NCBI GenBank assembly: GCA_920105625.2
Contig: OV050030.1
Span: 250,325,889 to 250,389,888, forward strand
Direction: 5' to 3'
From: Clusia tigrina
Lineage: Eukaryota > Arthropoda > Insecta > Diptera > Clusiidae
DNA length: 64,000 nucleotides
Each line of letters starts with the position of its first letter. Position 1 is the stretch's first letter. This document shows, piece by piece, positions 1 through 10,190 of the stretch. A program made the position numbers and the translations under genes. Below the pieces are notes generated by a model that did not search any database, had not been told where the DNA came from, and saw only the letters and a list, made by a program, of their open reading frames with translations.

Positions 1-705
1 CAAAGTTTGCAACACACAAATGCTTGTAACTTTTTACCGGAGCGTCATAGAACCTTGAAATTTTGTAACAATAAAGTACTCGGGCCTCTTGTCAATTTAA
101 GCTATCGCTCAAAGCTATGCTACCCTTGAGTCCCAAATCAAACACTGATAAAACTTCAAATGGTCCTGACTTCTATACGGTACAGTCCTACACCTATCAA
201 AGTTTGCAACATACAAATGCTTGTAACTTTTTACTGGAGCGTCATAAAACCTTGAAATTTTGTAACAATAAAGTACTCGAGCCTCTTGTCAATTTAAGCT
301 ATCGTTCAAAGCTATGCTACCCTTGAGTCCTAAATCAAACACTGATAAAACTTCAAATGGCCATAACTTATATACGGTGCGTCCTAGACTTATCAAAGTT
401 TGCAACATACAAATGCTTGTAACTTTTTACTGGAGCGTCATAAAACCTTGAAATTTTGTAACAATAAAGTACTCGAGCCTCTTGTCAATTTAAGCTATCG
501 CTCAAAGCTATGCTACCCTTGAGTCCCAAATCAAACACTGATAAAACTTCAAATGGCCCTAACTTCTATACGGTACGTCCTACACCTATCAAAATTTGCA
601 ACATACAAATGCTTGTAAGTTTTTACTGGAGCGTCATAAAACCTTGAAATTTTGTAACAATAAAGTACTCGAGCCTCTTGTCAATTTAAGGTATCGCTCA
701 AAGCT
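1..705 (+). repeat. Left edge block: partial monomer plus trimer a-b-c
   Basis: The first ~290 bp match 7371-7660 at a 7370-bp shift. They carry the family B marker monomer (caacacac, accggagc, atagaacc, ctcggg) and then a 197-bp monomer with ggtcctgac and ggtacagtcc. Bases 117-705 form a 589-bp trimer (197+196+196) of the same a-b-c types that open HOR A at 706. So the left end already mixes A and B types. No gene is present. Confidence 0.8.
394..589 (+). repeat. Reference monomer (196 bp)
   Basis: This copy matches the majority base at every position I checked, so it serves as the consensus. Counted by hand it has A 65, C 47, G 26 and T 58 (37% GC), with five CpG dinucleotides: in gcgtc, ctcgag, atcgctc, acgg and acgtcc. 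It holds one XhoI-type ctcgag site, one AATAAA hexamer inside caataaag, and a short dyad (tacaa-atgc-ttgta). 196 is 3 x 65 + 1, so reading frames shift at each monomer. The start point on caaag is arbitrary. Confidence 0.93.
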
Positions 706-1905
706 ATGCTAACCTTGAGTCCCAAATCAAACACTGATAAAACTTCAAATGGTCCTAACTTCTATACGGTACAGTCCTACACCTATCAAAGTTTGCAACA
801 TACAAATGCTTGTAACTTTTTACTGGAGCGTCATAAAACCTTGAAATTTTGTAACAATAAAGTACTCGAGCCTCTTGTCAATTTAAGCTATCGTTCAAAG
901 CTATGCTACCCTTGAGTCCTAAATCAAACACTGATAAAACTTCAAATGGCCATAACTTATATACGGTGCGTCCTAGACTTATCAAAGTTTGCAACATACA
1001 AATGCTTGTAACTTTTTACTGGAGCGTCATAAAACCTTGAAATTTTGTAACAATAAAGTACTCGAGCCTCTTGTCAATTTAAGCTATCGCTCAAAGCTAT
1101 GCTACCCTTGAGTCCCAAATCAAACACTGATAAAACTTCAAATGGCCCTAACTTCTATACGGTACGTCCTACACCTATCAAAGTTTGCAACATACAAATG
1201 CTTGTAAGTTTTTACTGGAGCGTCATAAAACCTTGAAATTGTGTAACAATAAAGTACTCGAGCCTCTTGTCAATTTAAGGTATCGCTCAAAGCTATGCTA
1301 ACCTTGAGTCCCAAATCAAACACTGATAAAACTTCAAATGGTCCTAACTTCTATACGGTACAGTCCTACACCTATCAAAGTTTGCAACATACAAATGCTT
1401 GTAACTTTTTACTGGAGCGTCATAAAACCTTGAAATTTTGTAACAATAAAGTACTCGAGCCTCTTGTCAATTTAAGCTATCGCTCAAAGCTATGCTACCC
1501 TGGAGTCCAAAATCCAACACTGATAAAACTTCAAATGACCCTAACTTCTATACGGTACGTCCTACACCTATCAAAGTTTGCAACATACAAATGCTTGTAA
1601 CTTTTTACTGGAGCGTCATAAAACCTTAAAATTTTGTAACAATAAAGTACTCGAGCCTCTTGTCAATTTAACCTATCGCTCAAAGCTATGCTACCCTTGA
1701 GTCCCAAAGCAAACACTGATAAAACTTCAAATGGCCCTAACTTCTATACGGTACGTCTTACACCTATCAAAGTTTGCAACATACAAATGCTTGTAACTTT
1801 TGACTGGAGCGTTGTAACAATAAAGTACTCGAGCCTCTTGTCAATTTAAGCTATCGCTCAAAGCTATGCTACCCTTGAGTCCCAAATCAAACACTGATAA
1901 AACTT

Positions 1906-1961
1906 CAAATGGCCCTAACTTCTATACGGTACGTCCTACACCTATCAAAGTTTGCAACATA
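1906..1961 (+). repeat. Internal subrepeat A of the monomer (56 bp)
   Basis: The segment begins caaatggccctaactt and ends at gcaacata. It aligns without gaps to the next 56 bp (1962-2017): both share caaatg, then taactt, then gg..cgtc, then aaa.tttg.aaca. By hand count about 35 of 54 positions agree. It is present in every monomer at the same place. Confidence 0.75.
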
Positions 1962-2017
1962 CAAATGCTTGTAACTTTTTACTGGAGCGTCATAAAACCT
2001 TGAAATTTTGTAACAAT
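1962..2017 (+). repeat. Internal subrepeat B of the monomer (56 bp)
   Basis: The segment begins caaatgcttgtaactttt and ends gtaacaat. It is the immediate downstream partner of subrepeat A and the part hit by the recurrent 18-bp deletion. The rest of the monomer (about 84 bp) shows weaker echoes: tcaaagctatgctac resembles tcaaagtttgcaac, and gataaaacttcaaat resembles cataaaaccttgaaat. This suggests two further decayed units, but those two are uncertain. Confidence 0.7.
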
Positions 2018-2453
2018 AAAGTACTCGAGCCTCTTGTCAATTTAAGCTATCGTTCAAAGCTATGCTACCCTTGAGTCCTAAATCAAACACTGATAAAACT
2101 TCAAATGGCCATAACTTATATACGGTGCGTCCTAGACTTATCAAAGTTTGCAACATACAAATGCTTGTAACTTTTTACTGGAGCGTCATAAAACCTTGAA
2201 ATTTTGTAACAATAAAGTACTCGAGCCTCTTGTCAATTTAAGCTATCGCTCAAAGCTATGCTACCCTTGAGTCCCAAATCAAACACTGATAAAACTTCAA
2301 ATGGCCCTAACTTCTATACGGTACGTCCTACACCTATCAAAATTTGCAACATACAAATGCTTGTAAGTTTTTACTGGAGCGTCATAAAACCTTGAAATTT
2401 TGTAACAATAAAGTACTCGAGCCTCTTGTCAATTTAAGGTATCGCTCAAAGCT

Positions 2454-4186
2454 ATGCTAACCTTGAGTCCCAAATCAAACACTGATAAAACTTCAAATGG
2501 TCCTAACTTCTATACGGTACAGTCCTACACCTATCAAAGTTTGCAACATACAAATGCTTGTAACTTTTTACTGGAGCGTCATAAAACCTTGAAATTTTGT
2601 AACAATAAAGTACTCGAGCCTCTTGTCAATTTAAGCTATCGTTCAAAGCTATGCTACCCTTGAGTCCTAAATCAAACACTGATAAAACTTCAAATGGCCA
2701 TAACTTATATACGGTGCGTCCTAGACTTATCAAAGTTTGCAACATACAAATGCTTGTAACTTTTTACTGGAGCGTCATAAAACCTTGAAATTTTGTAACA
2801 ATAAAGTACTCGAGCCTCTTGTCAATTTAAGCTATCGCTCAAAGCTATGCTACCCTTGAGTCCCAAATCAAACACTGATAAAACTTCAAATGGCCCTAAC
2901 TTCTATACGGTACGTCCTACACCTATCAAAGTTTGCAACATACAAATGCTTGTAAGTTTTTACTGGAGCGTCATAAAACCTTGAAATTGTGTAACAATAA
3001 AGTACTCGAGCCTCTTGTCAATTTAAGGTATCGCTCAAAGCTATGCTAACCTTGAGTCCCAAATCAAACACTGATAAAACTTCAAATGGTCCTAACTTCT
3101 ATACGGTACAGTCCTACACCTATCAAAGTTTGCAACATACAAATGCTTGTAACTTTTTACTGGAGCGTCATAAAACCTTGAAATTTTGTAACAATAAAGT
3201 ACTCGAGCCTCTTGTCAATTTAAGCTATCGCTCAAAGCTATGCTACCCTGGAGTCCAAAATCCAACACTGATAAAACTTCAAATGACCCTAACTTCTATA
3301 CGGTACGTCCTACACCTATCAAAGTTTGCAACATACAAATGCTTGTAACTTTTTACTGGAGCGTCATAAAACCTTAAAATTTTGTAACAATAAAGTACTC
3401 GAGCCTCTTGTCAATTTAACCTATCGCTCAAAGCTATGCTACCCTTGAGTCCCAAAGCAAACACTGATAAAACTTCAAATGGCCCTAACTTCTATACGGT
3501 ACGTCTTACACCTATCAAAGTTTGCAACATACAAATGCTTGTAACTATAACAATAATGTACTCGAGCCTCTTGTCAATTTAAGCTATCGCTCAAAGCTAT
3601 GCGACCCTTGAGTCCCAAATCAAACACTGATAAAACTTCAAATGGCCCTAACTTCTATACGGTACGTCCTACACCTATCAAAGTTTGCAACATACAAATG
3701 CTTGTAACTTTTTACTGGAGCGTCATAAAACCTTGAAATTTTGTAACAATAAAGTACTCGAGCCTCTTGTCAATTTAAGCTATCGTTCAAAGCTATGCTA
3801 CCCTTGAGTCCTAAATCAAACACTGATAAAACTTCAAATGGCCATAACTTATATACGGTGCGTCCTAGACTTATCAAAGTTTGCAACATACAAATGCTTG
3901 TAACTTTTTACTGGAGCGTCATAAAACCTTGAAATTTTGTAACAATAAAGTACTCGAGCCTCTTGTCAATTTAAGCTATCGCTCAAAGCTATGCTACCCT
4001 TGAGTCCCAAATCAAACACTGATAAAACTTCAAATGGCCCTAACTTCTATACGGTACGTCCTACACCTATCAAAATTTGCAACATACAAATGCTTGTAAG
4101 TTTTTACTGGAGCGTCATAAAACCTTGAAATTTTGTAACAATAAAGTACTCGAGCCTCTTGTCAATTTAAGGTATCGCTCAAAGCT
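2454..4186 (+). repeat. HOR A copy 2 (9 monomers, 1733 bp)
   Basis: The copy has the same type order as 706-2453 and is nearly identical over its length. It is 15 bp shorter because the truncated monomer near 3541 has a larger deletion: gtaac runs directly into tataacaataatg. In total about 33 bp are missing relative to consensus. Confidence 0.88.
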
Positions 4187-5934
4187 ATGCTAACCTTGAG
4201 TCCCAAATCAAACACTGATAAAACTTCAAATGGTCCTAACTTCTATACGGTACAGTCCTACACCTATCAAAGTTTGCAACATACAAATGCTTGTAACTTT
4301 TTACTGGAGCGTCATAAAACCTTGAAATTTTGTAACAATAAAGTACTCGAGCCTCTTGTCAATTTAAGCTATCGTTCAAAGCTATGCTACCCTTGAGTCC
4401 TAAATCAAACACTGATAAAACTTCAAATGGCCATAACTTATATACGGTGCGTCCTAGACTTATCAAAGTTTGCAACATACAAATGCTTGTAACTTTTTAC
4501 TGGAGCGTCATAAAACCTTGAAATTTTGTAACAATAAAGTACTCGAGCCTCTTGTCAATTTAAGCTATCGCTCAAAGCTATGCTACCCTTGAGTCCCAAA
4601 TCAAACACTGATAAAACTTCAAATGGCCCTAACTTCTATACGGTACGTCCTACACCTATCAAAGTTTGCAACATACAAATGCTTGTAAGTTTTTACTGGA
4701 GCGTCATAAAACCTTGAAATTGTGTAACAATAAAGTACTCGAGCCTCTTGTCAATTTAAGGTATCGCTCAAAGCTATGCTAACCTTGAGTCCCAAATCAA
4801 ACACTGATAAAACTTCAAATGGTCCTAACTTCTATACGGTACAGTCCTACACCTATCAAAGTTTGCAACATACAAATGCTTGTAACTTTTTACTGGAGCG
4901 TCATAAAACCTTGAAATTTTGTAACAATAAAGTACTCGAGCCTCTTGTCAATTTAAGCTATCGCTCAAAGCTATGCTACCCTGGAGTCCAAAATCCAACA
5001 CTGATAAAACTTCAAATGACCCTAACTTCTATACGGTACGTCCTACACCTATCAAAGTTTGCAACATACAAATGCTTGTAACTTTTTACTGGAGCGTCAT
5101 AAAACCTTAAAATTTTGTAACAATAAAGTACTCGAGCCTCTTGTCAATTTAACCTATCGCTCAAAGCTATGCTACCCTTGAGTCCCAAAGCAAACACTGA
5201 TAAAACTTCAAATGGCCCTAACTTCTATACGGTACGTCTTACACCTATCAAAGTTTGCAACATACAAATGCTTGTAACTTTTGACTGGAGCGTTGTAACA
5301 ATAAAGTACTCGAGCCTCTTGTCAATTTAAGCTATCGCTCAAAGCTATGCTACCCTTGAGTCCCAAATCAAACACTGATAAAACTTCAAATGGCCCTAAC
5401 TTCTATACGGTACGTCCTACACCTATCAAAGTTTGCAACATACAAATGCTTGTAACTTTTTACTGGAGCGTCATAAAACCTTGAAATTTTGTAACAATAA
5501 AGTACTCGAGCCTCTTGTCAATTTAAGCTATCGTTCAAAGCTATGCTACCCTTGAGTCCTAAATCAAACACTGATAAAACTTCAAATGGCCATAACTTCT
5601 ATACGGTGCGTCCTAGACTTATCAAAGTTTGCAACATACAAATGCTTGTAACTTTTTACTGGAGCGTCATAAAACCTTGAAATTTTGTAACAATAAAGTA
5701 CTCGAGCCTCTTGTCAATTTAAGCTATCGCTCAAAGCTATGCTACCCTTGAGTCCCAAATCAAACACTGATAAAACTTCAAATGGCCCTAACTTCTATAC
5801 GGTACGTCCTACACCTATCAAAATTTGCAACATACAAATGCTTGTAAGTTTTTACTGGAGCGTCATAAAACCTTGAAATTTTGTAACAATAAAGTACTCG
5901 AGCCTCTTGTCAATTTAAGGTATCGCTCAAAGCT
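4187..5934 (+). repeat. HOR A copy 3 (9 monomers, 1748 bp)
   Basis: Same order and length as copy 1, including the 178-bp monomer at gcgttgtaac near 5290. One visible difference is ccataacttctatacgg near 5590, where the other b monomers have ttatatacgg. Confidence 0.88.
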
Positions 5935-7140
5935 ATGCTAACCTTGAGTCCCAAATCAAACACTGATAAAACTTCAAATGGTCCTAACTTCTATACGGTA
6001 CAGTCCTACACCTATCAAAGTTTGCAACATACAAATGCGTGTAACTTTTTACTGGAGCGTCATAAAACCTTGAAATTTTGTAACAATAAAGTACTCGAGC
6101 CTCTTGTCAATTTAAGCTATCGTTCAAAGCTATGCTACCCTTGAGTCCTAAATCAAACACTGATAAAACTTCAAATGGCCATAACTTATATACGGTGCGT
6201 CCTAGACTTATCAAAGTTTGCAACATACAAATGCTTGTAACTTTTTACTGGAGCGTCATAAAACCTTGAAATTTTGTAACAATAAAGTACTCGAGCCTCT
6301 TGTCAATTTAAGCTATCGCTCAAAGCTATGCTACCCTTGAGTCCCAAATCAAACACTGATAAAACTTCAAATGGCCCTAACTTCTATACGGTACGTCCTA
6401 CACCTATCAAAGTTTGCAACATACAAATGCTTGTAACTTTTTACTGGAGCGTCATAAAACCTTGAAATTTTGTAACAATAAAGTACTCGAGCCTCTTGTC
6501 AATTTAAGGTATCGCTCAAAGCTATGCTAACCTTGAGTCCCAAATCAAACACTGATAAAACTTCAAATGGTCCTAACTTCTATACGGTACAGTCCTACAC
6601 CTATCAAAGTTTGCAACATACAAATGCTTGTAACTTTTTACTGGAGCGTCATAAAACCTTGAAATTTTGTAACAATAAAGTACTCGAGCCTCTTGTCAAT
6701 TTAAGCTATCGCTCAAAGCTATGCTACCCTGGAGTCCGAAATCCAACACTGATAAAACTTCAAATGACCCTAACTTCTATACGGTACGTCCTACACCTAT
6801 CAAAGTTTGCAACATACAAATGCTTGTAACTTTTTACTGGAGCGTCATAAAACCTTAAAATTTTGTAACAATAAAGTACTCGAGCCTCTTGTCAATTTAA
6901 GCTATCGCTCAAAGCTATGCTACCCTTGAGTCCCAAAGCAAACACTGATAAAACTTCAAATGGCCCTAACTTCTATACGGTACGTCCTACACCTATCAAA
7001 GTTTGCAACATACAAATGCTTGTAACTTTTCACTGGAGCGTTGTAACAATAAAGTACTCGAGCCTCTTGTCAATTTAAGCTATCGCTCAAAGCTATGCTA
7101 CCCTTGAGTCCCAAATCAAACACTGATAAAACTTCAAATG
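5935..7140 (+). repeat. HOR A copy 4, incomplete
   Basis: The copy follows A-type order through the truncated monomer at about 7039. It has small changes toward family B: ctggagtccgaaatcc replaces ctggagtccaaaatcc, and ttttcactgg replaces ttttgactgg. Near 7140 the expected ggccctaac monomer is replaced by ggccataacttatatacgg with gcgacata, so the A order ends there. Confidence 0.75.
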
Positions 7141-9910
7141 GCCATAACTTATATACGGTGCGTCCTACACCTATCAAAGTTTGCGACATACAAATGCTTG
7201 TAACTTTTTACTGGAGCGACATAAAACCTTGAAATTTTGTAACAATAAAGTACTCGAGCCTCTTGTCAATTTAAGCTATCGCTCAAAGCTATGCTACCCT
7301 TGAGTCCCAAATCAAACACTGATAAAACTTCAAATGGCCCTAACTTCTATACGGTACGTCCTACACCTATCAAAGTTTGCAACACACAAATGCTTGTAAC
7401 TTTTTACCGGAGCGTCATAGAACCTTGAAATTTTGTAACAATAAAGTACTCGGGCCTCTTGTCAATTTAAGCTATCGCTCAAAGCTATGCTACCCTTGAG
7501 TCCCAAATCAAACACTGATAAAACTTCAAATGGTCCTGACTTCTATACGGTACAGTCCTACACCTATCAAAGTTTGCAACATACAAATGCTTGTAACTTT
7601 TTACTGGAGCGTCATAAAACCTTGAAATTTTGTAACAATAAAGTACTCGAGCCTCTTGTCAATTTTAGCTATCCCTCAAAGCTATGCTACCCTGGAGTCC
7701 GAAATCCAACACTGATAAAACTTCAAATGGCCCTATCTTCTATACGGTACGTCCTACACCTATCAAAGTTTGCAACATACAAATGCTTGTAACTTTTTAC
7801 TGGAGCGTCATAAAACCTTAAAATTTTGTAAACATAAAGTACTCGAGCCTCTTGTCAATTTAAGCTATCGTTCAAAGCTATGCTACCCTTGAGTCCTAAA
7901 TCAAACACTGATAAAACTTCAAATGGCCATAACTTATATACGGTGCGTCCTACACTTATCAAAGTTTGCAACATACAAATGCTTGTAACTTTTTACTGGA
8001 GCGTCATAAAACCTTGAAATTTTGTAACAATAAAGTACTCAAGCCTCTTGTCAATTTAAGCTATCGCTCAAAGCTATGCTACCCTTGAGCCACAAATCAA
8101 ACGCTGATAAAGCTTCAAATGGCCCTAACTTCTATACAGTACGTCCTACACCTATCAAAGTTTGCAACATACAAATGCTTGTAACTTTTTACTGGAGCGT
8201 CATAAAACCTTGAAATTTTGTAACAATAAAGTACTCGAGCCTTTTGTCAATTTAAGGTATCGCTCAAAGCTATGCTACCCTTGAGTCCCAAATCAAACAC
8301 TGATAAAACTTCAAATGGCCCTAACTTCTATACGGTAGTCCTACACCTATGAAAGTTTGCAACATACAAATGCTTGTAACTTTTTACTGGAGCGTCATAA
8401 AACCTTGAAATTTTGTAACAATAAAGTACTCGAGCGTCTTGTCAATTTAAGGTATCGCTCAAAGCTATGCTACGCTTGAGTCACATATCAAACACTGATA
8501 AAACTTCAAATGGCCCTAACTTCTATACGGTACGTCCTACACCTATCAAAGTTTGCGACATACAAATGCTTGTAGCTTTTTACTGGAGCGACATAAAACC
8601 TTGAAATTTTGTAACAATAAAGTACTCGAGCCTCTTGTCAATTTAAGCTATCGCTCAAAGCTATGCTACCCTTGAGTCCCAAATCAAACACTGATAAAAC
8701 TTCAAATGGCCATAACTTCTATACGGTACGTCCTACACCTATCAAAGTTTGCAACACACAAATGCTTGCAACTTTTTACTGGAGCGTCATAAAACCTTAA
8801 AATTTTGTAACAATAAAGTACTCGACCCTCTTGTCAATTTAAGCTATCGCTCAAAGCTATGCTACCCTTGAGTCCCAAATCAAACACTGATAAAACTTCA
8901 AATGGTCCTGACTTCTATACGGTACAGTCCTATACCTATCAAAGTTTGCAACATACAAATGCTTGTAACTTTTTACTGGAGCGTCATAAAACCTTGAAAT
9001 TTTGTAACAATAAAGTACTCGAGCCTCTTGTCAATTTAAGCTATCGCTCAAAGCTATGCTACCCTGGAGTCCGAAATCCAACACTGATAAAACTTCAAAT
9101 GACCCTAACTTCTATACGGTACGTCCTACACCTATCAAAGTTTGCAACATACAAATGCTTGTAACTTTTTACTGGAGCGTCATAAAACCTTAAAATTTTG
9201 TAACAATAAAGTACTCGAGCCTCTTGTCAATTTAAGCTATCGCTCAAAGCTATGCTACCCTTGAGTCCCAAATCAAACACTGATAAAACTTCAAATGGCC
9301 CTAACTTCTATACGGTACGTCCTACACCTATCAAAGTTTGCAACATACAAATGCTTGTAAGTTTTCACTGGAGCGTCATAAAACCTTGAAATTTTGTAAC
9401 AATAAAGTACTCGAGCGTCTTGTCAATTTAAGGTATCGCTCAAAGCTATGCTAACCTTGAGTCCCAAATCAAACACTGATAAAACGTCAAATGGTCCTAA
9501 CTTCTATACGGTACAGTCCTACACCTATCAAAGTTTGCAACATACAAATGCTTGTAACTTTTTACTGGAGCGTCATAAAACCTTGAAATTTTGTAACAAT
9601 AAAGTACTCGAGCCTCTTGTCAATTTAAGCTATCGCTCAAAGCTATGCTACCCTGGAGTCCGAAATCCAACACTGATAAAACTTCAAATGACCCCAACTT
9701 CTATACGGTACGTCCTGCACCTATCAAAGTTTGCAACATACAAATGCTTGTAACTTTTTACTGGAGCGTCATAAAACCTTAAAATTTTGTAACAATAAAG
9801 TACTCGACCCTCTTGTCAATTTAAGCTATCGCTCAAAGCTATGCTACCCTTGAGTCCCAAATCAAACACTGATAAAACTTCAAATGGTCCTGACTTCTAT
9901 ACGGTACAGT
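7141..9910 (+). repeat. Mixed monomers opening HOR family B
   Basis: The marker monomer is at 7371. After it come types not seen in family A, including ggtagtcc with ctatgaaag near 8333, gcgacata near 8545, and a-d pairs at 8859 and 9448. No strict period was found here. No gene is present; the block is all satellite. Confidence 0.7.
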
Positions 9911-9930
9911 CCTACACCTATCGCTCAAAG
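9911..9930 (+). repeat. Out-of-register junction (105-bp internal deletion)
   Basis: The sequence reads cctacacctatcgctcaaag: the end of one monomer joins directly to position ~106 of the next, skipping from caaagtttg through aagctat. Both source sites share ctatc, so the breakpoint is ambiguous by about 5 bp. The marker-to-marker distance of 2820 bp (7371 to 10191) agrees with 15 monomers less 18 and 105 bp, plus a few single-base insertions. Confidence 0.85.
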
Positions 9931-10190
9931 CTATGCTACCCTTGAGTCCCAAAGCAAACACTGATAAAACTTAAAATGGCCCTAACTTCTATACGGTACG
10001 TCCTACACCTATCAAAGTTTGCAACATACAAATGCTTCTAACTTTTGACTGGAGCGTTGTAACAATAAAGTACTCGAGCCTCTTGTCAATTTAAGCTATC
10101 GCTCAAAGCTATGCTACCCTTGAGTCCCAAATCAAACACTGATAAAACTTCAAATGGCCCTAACTTCTATACGGTACGTCCTACACCTAT

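Larger units (their letters stand above)
706..2453 (+). repeat. HOR A copy 1 (9 monomers, 1748 bp)
   Basis: Nine monomers start at 706, 903, 1099, 1295, 1492, 1688, 1866, 2062 and 2258, measured at the atgct word. Lengths are 197, 196, 196, 197, 196, 178, 196, 196, 196. Types read a-b-c-a-d-e-f-b-c. Type a carries ggtacagtcc; b carries ccataacttatatacgg and tagactt; c carries gtaagttttt; d carries ctggagtcc and gaccctaac; e carries cccaaagc and the 18-bp deletion. The repeated a, b and c inside the unit suggest that the 9-mer arose from a trimer plus a hexamer. Confidence 0.88.

Noticed and set aside
61..90. CENP-B box from cgggcctc in the marker monomers
   Set aside because: The core needs TTCG, then A, then CGGG at fixed spacing. 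No TTCG lies upstream at the right distance, and the only TTCG words I saw (for example near 10785 and 61584) lack the rest.
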